Positions 49,635-57,231 of a stretch of DNA of 64,000 nucleotides are shown here, piece by piece (positions within the stretch are counted from its first letter, which is position 1; the number at the start of each line of letters is the position of its first letter). The stretch covers positions 1 to 64,000 of the forward strand of contig JAJFLA010000037.1 of assembly GCA_021772935.1 (NCBI GenBank), read 5' to 3'. The notes under the pieces are model-generated. The model was not told where the DNA came from. It was given only the letters and a program-made list of their open reading frames with translations, and did not search any database. Made by a program: the position numbers and the translations under genes. This DNA comes from Gammaproteobacteria bacterium (GTDB lineage Bacteria > Pseudomonadota > Gammaproteobacteria > Xanthomonadales > SZUA-36).

Positions 49635-49850
49635 ATGCAAAAAAACACCCGTAGCCCTGACTTTGTATTAATCACAACCCTGTTGGTATTAACACTGGCC
49701 TCTTTCCATGCCAGAGCTGGTTTGGATGCCAGTTTGATGGAAGGGCTCAAGGCCCGTGCAATCGGGCCGGCGGCAATCAGCGGGCGTATCGCAGCCATTG
49801 ATGTCGTCGCTTCTAACCCTAATCACATCGTTGTCGGTGCAGCAACAGGC
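49635..49850 (+). pseudogene. 5' remnant of a secreted VPS10/sortilin-like beta-propeller protein
   Basis: About 72 codons from ATG 49635 encode a signal peptide (ending near ASFHARA) and the characteristic start of large secreted beta-propeller or glycosyl hydrolase-like proteins: LKARAIGPAAISGRIAAIDVV, NPNHIVVGAATG. Homologues continue GGVWKSxNGG for another 900 or more residues. Here similarity ends at about 49850 and the frame runs into antisense of the decarboxylase gene, stopping soon after. A large deletion joining the two genes is the simplest explanation. Confidence 0.8.
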
Positions 49851-51303
49851 GTTGGAGAAGACTTAACACGTAATCGACCCTGTCAAGGTGAGTCCGAAAA
49901 TGTAAAACGGCCAGACGTAAAACAAATTTCCCATTAATCCGTGTAGAACTGATGAATACTTTGCCATCAGCTCTGACTGCTTCGACAAGTCGCTCATTAA
50001 AGGCATCGGCATCACCTTGTTCAGGAACATAACGGAAAGTCACTACCGACAACTCAGGGTAAGGACCCAATTCCCATCCCGGTATTTTTTCCAGTTGTTC
50101 ATGAAAATACCGAGCCAACCAGATCTTTTCTGCCAGTGCCGCGCGAAATGGTGCCAAACCAAATAGTTTTAAAGGCAGCCAAAAGCGCAGACCCCTGAAT
50201 GGCCGGGTCAATTCCAACGACAAATCAGCCGGTGAATACTGCCCTTCGGTCACCCTGACGTCCTGCATATAATCGGCCTGGTAGGTCTGCGCCTGCGCCA
50301 ACCACTTTACATCCCTGACCAGCACCGCGCCCGAACCATAAGGAAGAAACATGCCTTTATGTGGGTCCAGCACAATTGAATGAGCTTTATCCAGACCCTG
50401 CAATACCTGCCTGCCCTCGCTACACATCATAAAGAACCCACCATAGGCGGCATCCACGTGCAGCCATAGGCCGTGTTTTTCAGCTACTTTCGCTATCTCA
50501 CTAACCGGATCAACAGCCCCGGTATCGGTGGTGCCGGCTGATGCTGTAATCAGCCATGGCCGTAAACCTGAAGCTATATCTTCCTGGATCAGTTGTTCCA
50601 GAGCGGGCACATCCATTTTGAAGTTGTTATCCATAGGCACTAACTGCTTTTTACACTCAGCCAGACCCGCCGTACGCAGTGCTTTATCGATGCAATGGTG
50701 AGTATCTGAAGTCATATACACACAACTGTTTTCAACATCCCTGGCGCGAATACCCTGGGTTTCACGGGCCGTCACAATGGCCGTTAAGTTAGCAATACTG
50801 CCTCCCGAAGTCAGGTCACCGCCAGCACTCGCGGGGTATCCAACCAACTGCGCCATCCACCGTACTAATTCTTGTTCCATTTTTGCAGCACCGGGAGATG
50901 CAAACGAAATACCGGAGTAGCGATTGGTTACATCGGCGAGAAAGTCACCTAATGCAGAGGGAAACATGCCACCACCGGGTATGTATCCCATCTGGCCACC
51001 GGAAGCGGCATTAATGCCTTCACAGATTACGGCGGTATCCAGCATCTCCAATAAGTCAGACAAATCCCCTGCTTCTTCGTCAAAGGGTACCTCCAATAAA
51101 CGGCTACAGCCCCTGTCAGCTTCAAAGGCATTCATTTCTGGCAGTTTGTACAGAAATGATTCTGCATAATCGACCGCTTGCGCGGTCATTTTTCTACGAA
51201 GACTTGTGTTTGGATCAAGCCCGGCGGATGCTTTTTCAAGTTGTCTTATTTTATCCAGCATTTTGAAATCCGTTTGTACATTATCTGTAATTAAGCTATC
51301 CAT
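49819..51303 (-). CDS. Group II PLP-dependent (aromatic-L-amino-acid/aspartate-type) decarboxylase
   Basis: The 494-residue enzyme belongs to pyridoxal-dependent decarboxylases of group II. Motifs include GYIPGGGMFPSALGDF, TSGGSIANLTAIVTARET, the Asp-containing HVDAAYGGFF and the PLP-lysine in VLDPHKGMFLPYG near residue 315. The substrate (aromatic amino acid, glutamate or aspartate) cannot be fixed from the sequence. The last ~11 residues (RLLLHRQRCD) are read from antisense of the truncated propeller gene, so the native stop has been lost and replaced. Catalytic regions are intact, so the protein is probably still functional. Confidence 0.88.
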   Translation of the reverse strand: MDSLITDNVQTDFKMLDKIRQLEKASAGLDPNTSLRRKMTAQAVDYAESFLYKLPEMNAFEADRGCSRLLEVPFDEEAGDLSDLLEMLDTAVICEGINAASGGQMGYIPGGGMFPSALGDFLADVTNRYSGISFASPGAAKMEQELVRWMAQLVGYPASAGGDLTSGGSIANLTAIVTARETQGIRARDVENSCVYMTSDTHHCIDKALRTAGLAECKKQLVPMDNNFKMDVPALEQLIQEDIASGLRPWLITASAGTTDTGAVDPVSEIAKVAEKHGLWLHVDAAYGGFFMMCSEGRQVLQGLDKAHSIVLDPHKGMFLPYGSGAVLVRDVKWLAQAQTYQADYMQDVRVTEGQYSPADLSLELTRPFRGLRFWLPLKLFGLAPFRAALAEKIWLARYFHEQLEKIPGWELGPYPELSVVTFRYVPEQGDADAFNERLVEAVRADGKVFISSTRINGKFVLRLAVLHFRTHLDRVDYVLSLLQRLLLHRQRCD

Positions 51304-51355
51304 CGATATATCATCGCTACATTATTTCAGAGTTGAGCCTTTAAAGGGATAAGGA

Positions 51356-51547
51356 ATGAACAAACAGGAGATTGGTGCTCAGTTTCGCGCCGAGATTGAA
51401 AACCTGATCGGTCAACTACAAACAGCAATGGCGACTGCGGTTCGCGGTATGGATAGACGCCCGGCATTTTCAAACTGGCCTACACTGCGGAAGGATGAGG
51501 AAGCGTTCGCAACTGTCATGGTTGAACCTGGCCAACGCCTGTTATGA
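51356..51547 (+). CDS. Small protein translationally coupled to a deoxynucleoside kinase, function unknown
   Basis: The frame encodes 63 residues with a strong AAGGGATAAGGA ribosome site and an ATG at 51356. Its stop overlaps the next start (ATGA at 51544-51547). The sequence begins with a helix-forming NKQEIGAQFRAEIENLIGQL and has no signal peptide or membrane segment. I recognise no family. The good ribosome site and exact coupling make it a likely real gene, possibly regulating or stabilising the kinase. Confidence 0.6.
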   Translation: MNKQEIGAQFRAEIENLIGQLQTAMATAVRGMDRRPAFSNWPTLRKDEEAFATVMVEPGQRLL

Positions 51548-52215
51548 ACCAAATCCCACCGACCACCTTGCCCGCCGGAAAAACCATCGCGATTGCCGGT
51601 AACATTGGTACAGGTAAATCATCACTGGTAGAGTTCCTCAGTCGAACCTACGGCATTGAACCATTTTACGAGCCAAACGACGAGAACCCGTATTTACCCG
51701 ATTTTTATCAGGATATGAACCGTTGGGCATTCCATTCCCAGCTCTATTTCTTAAGCAACAAATTTCGCATGCACCAGCAACTGGAACAGATGTCTGGCGT
51801 GGTTGTACTTGATCGTACTATTTATGAGGACGCAGAAATCTTTGCAACGGCGTTGCATAAAATGCGAAAGTTCACCGGCCGGGACTGGGATACCTATTGG
51901 GGTTTCTATCAGGTCATACTTGATGCTATCCGACCGCCTGACCTGATGATTTACCTGCGTTGCTCAATGCGTACACTACGCAAGCGAATTAAGCTACGTG
52001 GCCGGGCCATGGAACAAGACATACCGCTGTCTTATTTGAAAAGACTGGAGGGCTTGTACGAACAATGGTTGAGCTCGTACCAATTCGGTGAGGTGCTGGT
52101 CCTGGAAACCGACAAACTCGACTATATCAACGACATGGTGGACTGCCTCGACGTAATGGAACGCGTCGAGGCATTGCTGCCCGCCACACTCAGACGCCCG
52201 GGTAAACGTGAATAA
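51544..52215 (+). CDS. Deoxynucleoside kinase family protein
   Basis: The 223-residue enzyme phosphorylates deoxynucleosides for salvage. It has the P-loop GNIGTGKSSL near residues 19-28, a substrate-binding EPNDENPYLPDFY segment, the catalytic DRTIYEDAEIF near residue 95 and the LID-type Arg-rich RIKLRGRAME near residues 149-158. The specificity is not determined. It is coupled to the small upstream frame and convergent with the VOC gene, 2 bp away. Confidence 0.9.
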   Translation: MNQIPPTTLPAGKTIAIAGNIGTGKSSLVEFLSRTYGIEPFYEPNDENPYLPDFYQDMNRWAFHSQLYFLSNKFRMHQQLEQMSGVVVLDRTIYEDAEIFATALHKMRKFTGRDWDTYWGFYQVILDAIRPPDLMIYLRCSMRTLRKRIKLRGRAMEQDIPLSYLKRLEGLYEQWLSSYQFGEVLVLETDKLDYINDMVDCLDVMERVEALLPATLRRPGKRE

Positions 52216-52217
52216 AC

Positions 52218-52601
52218 TCAGGCCTCTGCTGTCTCCATAAAAAACGCATTCAGTTTATTGCCATCCAGGTCCCTGAAGTAAGCCGCATAAAAACCGTCCA
52301 TGCGTGTTCCTGGGGGGCCTTCATCAGTACCACCCAAGGCGATGGCTTTCGCATACAAGGAATCCACTTTTTCGGTCGAATCCACTGTCAGGGCAATCAT
52401 GGTGCCATTACCCACCGTCGCTGTGTTCCCATCAAATGGTTGGCTTACCGAGAATGCGGGTTGATCCGGCGCGATGGCCCAAGCGACAAATGTATCTTCT
52501 TGCATAAACCGTCCCGCCCCAATTTCGGTGAATAAGGCGTCATAAAATGCCACTGCCTTTTTGAGATCATTGGTGCCTACGGTGACGTATCCTATCATCA
52601 T
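52218..52601 (-). CDS. VOC (glyoxalase/bleomycin-resistance) superfamily protein
   Basis: The 127-residue protein is a single vicinal-oxygen-chelate unit built of two beta-alpha-beta-beta-beta modules: MIGYVTVGTNDLKKAVAFYDAL at the start and MIALTVDSTEKVDSLYAKAI with FRDLDGNKLNAFF at the end. The classic metal-binding His of glyoxalase I is not obvious in the first strand (YVTVG), so enzymatic activity is uncertain. It may use either of two adjacent ATG codons. Downstream on the same strand nothing follows, and upstream lies the tandem array. Confidence 0.85.
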   Translation of the reverse strand: MMIGYVTVGTNDLKKAVAFYDALFTEIGAGRFMQEDTFVAWAIAPDQPAFSVSQPFDGNTATVGNGTMIALTVDSTEKVDSLYAKAIALGGTDEGPPGTRMDGFYAAYFRDLDGNKLNAFFMETAEA

Positions 52602-52738
52602 ACTTCTCCTTGATTGATGTCCATCTACTTGCTAACTTTTAATTTATATGTCTTGATGAATAACTTAATATTTATTCACAATGACTACGCACTAAATCCC
52701 AACTATTTGTTTTACATCCACTTTATATATACATTTTT

Positions 52739-53129
52739 GGCTATAGACACTTTGCCATTCTGGCTATAGACACTTTGCCATTCTGGCTATAGACACTTTG
52801 CCATTCTGGCTATAGACACTTTGCCATTCTGGCTATAGACACTTTACCACTTTGGCTATAGACACTTTGCCACTTTGGCTATAGCCATATTGCCATTCTG
52901 GCTATAGACACCTTGCCATTCTGGCTATAGACACTTTGCCACTTTGGCTATAGCCATATTGCCATTCTGGCTATAGACACCTTGCCATTCTGGCTATAGA
53001 CACCTTGCCATTTTGGCTATAGACACCCTGCCATTTTGGCTATAGACACCCTGCCATTATGGCTATAGACACCTTGCCATTATGGCTATAGACACCTTGC
53101 CATTATGGCTATAGACACTTTACCATTTT
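52739..53129. repeat. 23-bp tandem repeat array, 17 units, noncoding
   Basis: Seventeen units of exactly 23 bp start with GGCTATAG at 52739 and every 23 bp to 53107, ending at 53129. The consensus is GGCTATAGACACTTTGCCATTCT. Variation is limited to a few positions: GACACTTTG, GACACCTTG, GACACCCTG or GCCATATTG in the middle and ATTCT, ACTTT, ATTTT or ATTAT at the end. Two units carry the perfect 12-bp palindrome TGGCTATAGCCA. Because 23 is not a multiple of 3 and each unit has TAG on both strands, every frame is closed within 69 bp, so the array cannot encode protein. There are no unique spacers, so it is not a CRISPR. Confidence 0.95.
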
Positions 53130-53255
53130 GTCTCACTCATATTTTGGCATTGATTAACGGCACAAACATTTTATGCTTTCCAGCAAACCATGATTGATAA
53201 TATCAAAGATAGTAGACGGGGAATGAAACGTCTGCAGGGCCAATAATGACCGCTA

Positions 53256-53503
53256 GGAACCTGTCGGGTTTGACGGATCGTAGCGAGGGCAAGGTGAATT
53301 GAGAAGGTGAGACCGCACAGCGGTCGAGAAGCTGGCCTGGGCTATGCGCAGCATTAAGAGAAAGTGCCCTGGGGTAAAAGCCGACTTGAGCCAGATTTTT
53401 CGGTCTTTTAAGTAAATATGGTACCGCGTGTGACGCAAAAGAGCGGAGAATCTGGCCGAACTCGGCTATTCCGTAGTAGATCATGTTAAATCCGACAGGC
53501 TCC
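53256..53503. mobile_element. 248-bp MITE-like element flanked by CTAG
   Basis: The ends form an inverted repeat, GGAACCTGTCGGGTTTGAC on the left and GGAGCCTGTCGGATTTAAC on the complementary right. Palindromic CTAG lies at both borders (53253-53256 and 53503-53506), so a TA or CTAG target duplication is possible. Internal DNA contains the GACCG...CGGTC hairpin (53311-53325) shared with the element at 345-634. No transposase is encoded; the open frames inside are shadows with no family similarity. It directly abuts the Lrp gene, and its right border supplies that gene's TAG stop. Confidence 0.8.
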
Positions 53504-54003
53504 TAGACTCTGCTGCGAGAGCCAATCCCACCCATATCTGTAAATGACGGCACCTCTGCACTGCGAATATGCTCAAAAATTAATTCGGTTTCTATGTGTG
53601 ACACCTCCTCACGCGATGTGAATGCCGTCATCGCCAAATCACGTAAATGGTCGGAATTACGGGCCCAAACGTGAACCAGAAAATCAATGGGGCCAGCGAC
53701 GTGATAAAGCTGTACCACTTCAGGCAAATGGAGCGCATGGCGGCGAAATGCAACAACGTCTGGCTTAAAGTGACGTCGCAGCCTAACTGCGATCATGGCT
53801 TGTATCCCTACCCCCAAACTCGCCGGGTCGATCTCCGCATGGAAACCGGTGATAACACCTGCGCTTTGCAGAACACGAACCCGGACCAGGCAGGTCGAAG
53901 CTGCCAGGCCAACCTTGAGCGCAATTTCCTTGTTAGATATCCGAGCATTATTTTGTAATAAGGCCAAAATTTCGCTGTCAATTCGATCCAGTGTTTTTTT
54001 CAT
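53503..54003 (-). CDS. Lrp/AsnC-family transcriptional regulator
   Basis: The 166-residue protein has the N-terminal helix-turn-helix (LDRIDSEILALLQNNARISNKEIA, VGLAASTCLVRVRVLQSAGVI) and the C-terminal RAM ligand-binding domain (PEVVQLYHVAGPIDFLVHVWA). It is divergently transcribed from a PLP-dependent trans-sulfuration-type gene, so it very likely controls that gene in response to its amino-acid substrate. The TAG stop at 53503-53505 falls in the CTAG border of the MITE-like element; the last residues may therefore be changed relative to the ancestor. The length is only slightly above family average. Confidence 0.92.
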   Translation of the reverse strand: MKKTLDRIDSEILALLQNNARISNKEIALKVGLAASTCLVRVRVLQSAGVITGFHAEIDPASLGVGIQAMIAVRLRRHFKPDVVAFRRHALHLPEVVQLYHVAGPIDFLVHVWARNSDHLRDLAMTAFTSREEVSHIETELIFEHIRSAEVPSFTDMGGIGSRSRV

Positions 54004-54165
54004 CTACATTTTCCGAGTTTTCTTCGTATATAAAATATATATATGTATATTATTCTATAATACATTGGATTATCAGAATTTAAGACATTATATAGATTAG
54101 ACAACCGTAACTGGAACACAAGGCAACCAAACCCAGGCCCTAGAGGCGCCACCGGTGGAAATCAC
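54004..54165. promoter_or_regulatory. AT-rich divergent promoter region, Lrp / PLP lyase
   Basis: The 162-bp divergent gap is strongly AT-rich at 54030-54100, with TATATAAAATATATATATGT-like runs and TATAAT-like hexamers in both directions. AT-rich, bendable DNA is the usual target of Lrp-type regulators. No exact Lrp consensus is claimed. Confidence 0.5.
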
Positions 54166-55395
54166 ATGAAAAACTGTAACCCTGTAGAGAGACTTGCCGA
54201 CACCCGTCATGAATTTGGCGAACATGGCGGCGTTAACATGTCGGTCGAGGCCAGTACCACTTTCACAGTAATGCACTCGAACACCATGCCGGATATATTT
54301 GGTGGTAAAAAAGGCCCCGATCATGGTGGTTGTTACCTTTATGGTCGCCACTTCAATCCAACGGTTTACAATCTCGGTAAACAACTTGCTGCATTGGAAT
54401 GCACTGAAGCCGCTTATTGCACTGCAAGCGGTATGTCAGCTATATCGGCAACACTCATGCAATTATGCGATGCGGAAGATCATATCGTGTCTTCAAACAC
54501 CGTTTACGGTGGCACCTATGCGTTGCTGCATGACCTGCTGCCACCCAAGACAAAGATTAAAACCACCCTGGTAGATATCACTGACCTGGTTGCAGTAGAA
54601 AGTGCAATTACAGCTAACACACGCGTGCTCTTTACCGAAAGTATGGCCAACCCTACCCTGCGTATCGCGGACATTCCACGTTTGAGCGAAATCGCAAAAC
54701 GCCATAATATTACTCTGGTGGTTGACAATACTTTCAGCCCACTTATTTTGAGTCCAAAAAAACTTGGTGCTGATATCGTCGTGCATAGCATGACCAAATT
54801 CATTAGTGGGGCATCCGACTACATCGCTGGTGCCGTTTGTGCTGATGCCGCTTTCATTCAACAACTGATGGACCTACACACCGGCATGCTGATGGTTCTG
54901 GGCCCGACCATGGACCCACAAGTCGCGTTTAACATCAGTCTGCGTATAGCGCACTTGCCATTGCGCATGACCGAGCATGGCCACCGCACTCAGATATTCG
55001 CCGAACGACTTCACGATATGGGAATGGCGGTTACCTACCCCGGTCTGCCCGAGCACCCGGATCACGCCTTGATGAGTCAACTGCACTGCCCGGATTATGG
55101 TTACGGCGGCATCCTGACCCTGGACATGGGCACCGCAGCGTGTGCCAACGAACTGTTAGATCTATTGCAGAATGAATACCACTTTGGATATGTGGCAGTC
55201 AGTCTGGGTTATTTCGACACGTTGATGTCTTGTTCCGGCAGCAGCACTTCCAGCGAAATGACGGACGAAGACAAAACAACCGCCTCTATTTCACCGGGAT
55301 TGGTGCGTATGTCGATCGGATATACGGGCAGCACAGAACAACGCTGGAGGCAATTAGTGGAAGCACTGAACCGCCTGGGCTTTAACCCAAAATAA
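54166..55395 (+). CDS. Cys/Met metabolism PLP-dependent lyase (cystathionine gamma-synthase/methionine gamma-lyase family)
   Basis: The 409-residue enzyme belongs to fold-type I trans-sulfuration enzymes. It shows TVYGGTYALLHDLL, TESMANPTLRIADI, VVDNTFSPL and the PLP-lysine Lys211 in HSMTKFISGASD. The N-terminal block RHEFGEHGGVNMSVEASTTF defines a proteobacterial branch usually annotated only as cystathionine gamma-synthase family. The Cys that marks classical methionine gamma-lyase next to the active-site Tyr (YGC) is Gly here (YGG), so methioninase activity should not be assumed. It is divergent from an Lrp regulator, which fits catabolism of a sulfur or branched amino acid. Confidence 0.88.
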   Translation: MKNCNPVERLADTRHEFGEHGGVNMSVEASTTFTVMHSNTMPDIFGGKKGPDHGGCYLYGRHFNPTVYNLGKQLAALECTEAAYCTASGMSAISATLMQLCDAEDHIVSSNTVYGGTYALLHDLLPPKTKIKTTLVDITDLVAVESAITANTRVLFTESMANPTLRIADIPRLSEIAKRHNITLVVDNTFSPLILSPKKLGADIVVHSMTKFISGASDYIAGAVCADAAFIQQLMDLHTGMLMVLGPTMDPQVAFNISLRIAHLPLRMTEHGHRTQIFAERLHDMGMAVTYPGLPEHPDHALMSQLHCPDYGYGGILTLDMGTAACANELLDLLQNEYHFGYVAVSLGYFDTLMSCSGSSTSSEMTDEDKTTASISPGLVRMSIGYTGSTEQRWRQLVEALNRLGFNPK

Positions 55396-55482
55396 GCAAC
55401 TGCTCAAGCTGAGTTGTTTCGCTCAAAGCGCCTGTAGACGTTCAGGTTTGTGCCCTTACACAAGCTATATCATGAACCTTTA

Positions 55483-56097
55483 TCACGACCGGGAACTATG
55501 CGCGTGATAGACACGTGCTGCAAACAAAACCATCAAAACCAGAGCATATATTGTGGCATCAAGCGTATCCAGCTTCACCTGCCAATAGAAATGCCACACA
55601 GCCACAATCGCCACGACATAAACCAGGCGATGAAGTTTCTGCCATTTTTTACCGAGACGTCGCATCATACCTTTGGTAGATGTCACGGCCAGCGGAATCA
55701 ACAGCAGCAGACCCGTCAGACCCAAAGTAATGTACGGACGTTTTATTATGTCTTCGATAATGGCGTCAAAATCCAAACCCTGGTCCAAAATCGCATAGGT
55801 GAAAAAATGCAATACAACATAAAAAAATGCAAACAAGCCCAGCATGCGCCTGAACCCAAGTAACCAGTTCCAGCCAGTCCAACGCCGCATGGGTGTAATG
55901 AACAGGGTCAACAGCAGCAGTTTTAATCCCCAGCGCCCGAGTTCGTGTAACAACTCTTCAACCGGGTTGGCGCCCAAGCCCAAACCCATCACTTCAAATG
56001 CCTGCAATAATAGAATCACCCATGGCAACAGGCAGATCAGAAACAGCAGCGGTTTGCTTAATTTCCAGAAAGACTTCGATCCAGGCTTAATCAACAC
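55483..56097 (-). CDS. msrQ: MsrQ heme-binding membrane subunit
   Basis: MsrQ passes electrons from the quinone pool to MsrP for repair of oxidised methionines in periplasmic proteins. The 204-residue product has six hydrophobic helices and the heme-ligating His residues typical of the ferric reductase-like domain (HELGRWG near residue 48, LHFFTYA near residue 95, LHRLVYV and VWHFYW near residues 152-168). It lies 26 bp downstream of msrP on the same strand. The pair forms one operon as in E. coli yedYZ (msrPQ). Confidence 0.94.
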   Translation of the reverse strand: MLIKPGSKSFWKLSKPLLFLICLLPWVILLLQAFEVMGLGLGANPVEELLHELGRWGLKLLLLTLFITPMRRWTGWNWLLGFRRMLGLFAFFYVVLHFFTYAILDQGLDFDAIIEDIIKRPYITLGLTGLLLLIPLAVTSTKGMMRRLGKKWQKLHRLVYVVAIVAVWHFYWQVKLDTLDATIYALVLMVLFAARVYHAHSSRS

Positions 56098-56123
56098 AGT
56101 ACTAGTGCTCCTTCAACTAGCAC

Positions 56124-57089
56124 TCAATAGTTCTTACGTAAATCCAGACCGGTATACAAACTGGCAACCTGATCAGCATAGCCGTTAAACATCAATGTTG
56201 GTTTTTTACCCGCAAATACACCGGCACCGATTGGCCGCTCCCTTGCCTGACTCCAGCGCGGGTGTGAAACCGAAGGATTCACGTTGGCATAAAAACCATA
56301 TTCTTCCGGTATAGATCGTTCCCAGCTACTGCGTGGACGTTTTTTTGTAAAACTGATTTGGGCGATGGCCTTGATACTCTTGAAGCCATACTTCCAAGGT
56401 ACTATCAGACGCATGGGGGCGCCATTTTGATTGGGTAATTCACGACCGTAAAGCCCTACAGCCATCAATGTTAAGGGGTGCATTGCTTCTTCTATTGTCA
56501 AGCCTTCTTCATAGGGCCAGCCCAGAGTACGCCGTCGTTGACCAGGCATACGAACCGGGTCGTGTAAGGTTTTGAATCGTACATATTTGGCATCCGAATT
56601 TGGTTCGAACCGTTTGATGATACTGGCCAGTGGAATACCAACCCACGGAATCACCATTGACCAGGCTTCTACACAACGGAGCCGGTAAATTCGTTCCTCA
56701 AGTACATGGGGTGATACAAGGTCCTCGTAATTGTAATTTCCAGGCTTGTCACAAGCGCCTTTTACAGCAACGCTCCAAGGTCGGGGGTTAAAATCTTTGG
56801 AGTTACGCGCAGGGTCTTCTTTACCGGTACCGAACTCGTAATAGTTGTTATAACTGGTTACGTCCGACCATGAATTGGGTTCCTGACTGGTACTATAGTG
56901 GCTTTTTTTCACAGCTGGCAACACCCTGCCTCTACCGCTGTCCACCGCTTCTGTAGCAACAACCGACTGACCAGCAAAAACTCCAGTCGCAGCAATACCG
57001 GCCATCATCAATAGTTGTCGGCGTTTCAAATAAACAGACTCATCCGTAATTTCGGAAGACAGAATATCCTTGGGCCGCTTGATCAACAT
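56124..57089 (-). CDS. msrP: MsrP molybdopterin-dependent methionine sulfoxide reductase
   Basis: MsrP is a periplasmic molybdoenzyme that reduces methionine sulfoxide. The ATG at 57089 was chosen (321 residues) because AAGGA lies just upstream; a GTG at 57101 would add four residues. A twin-arginine signal, KRRQLLMMAGIAATG, lies near residues 22-36, so export is by Tat with cofactor bound. The molybdenum-coordinating Cys139 is in YRLRCVEAW. Family motifs SWDVxS-like NSWSDVTSYNNYYEFG and GLYGRELPNQNGAPMRLIVPWKYGFK are present, the latter given in parts here. It precedes msrQ in the same operon. Confidence 0.94.
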   Translation of the reverse strand: MLIKRPKDILSSEITDESVYLKRRQLLMMAGIAATGVFAGQSVVATEAVDSGRGRVLPAVKKSHYSTSQEPNSWSDVTSYNNYYEFGTGKEDPARNSKDFNPRPWSVAVKGACDKPGNYNYEDLVSPHVLEERIYRLRCVEAWSMVIPWVGIPLASIIKRFEPNSDAKYVRFKTLHDPVRMPGQRRRTLGWPYEEGLTIEEAMHPLTLMAVGLYGRELPNQNGAPMRLIVPWKYGFKSIKAIAQISFTKKRPRSSWERSIPEEYGFYANVNPSVSHPRWSQARERPIGAGVFAGKKPTLMFNGYADQVASLYTGLDLRKNY

Positions 57090-57231
57090 CAATTCCTTCA
57101 CTCCCTTAGAAAGTTATTACGACATTACCAAACCGTTGACCGGATGCCAGGTGTTTTTATTTCCAACAATTACACCCGAAGTTCAACCTACACCGGTATT
57201 ATAACGGTTGAGCATTACACGAAACCTGATC

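Noticed and set aside
52739-53129. CRISPR array
   Set aside because: Units are contiguous 23-mers with no unique spacers and there are no cas genes in the window.
53203-53484. Open frames of 61-93 codons in the MITE-like element
   Set aside because: Two overlapping frames run through the same repeat DNA; similarity to the frame at 394-660 is explained by the shared repeat, not by a protein.
57208-57231. TTG start for the MATE transporter
   Set aside because: The ATG at 57232 is closer to the first membrane helix, and the extra residues are not conserved in DinF proteins.
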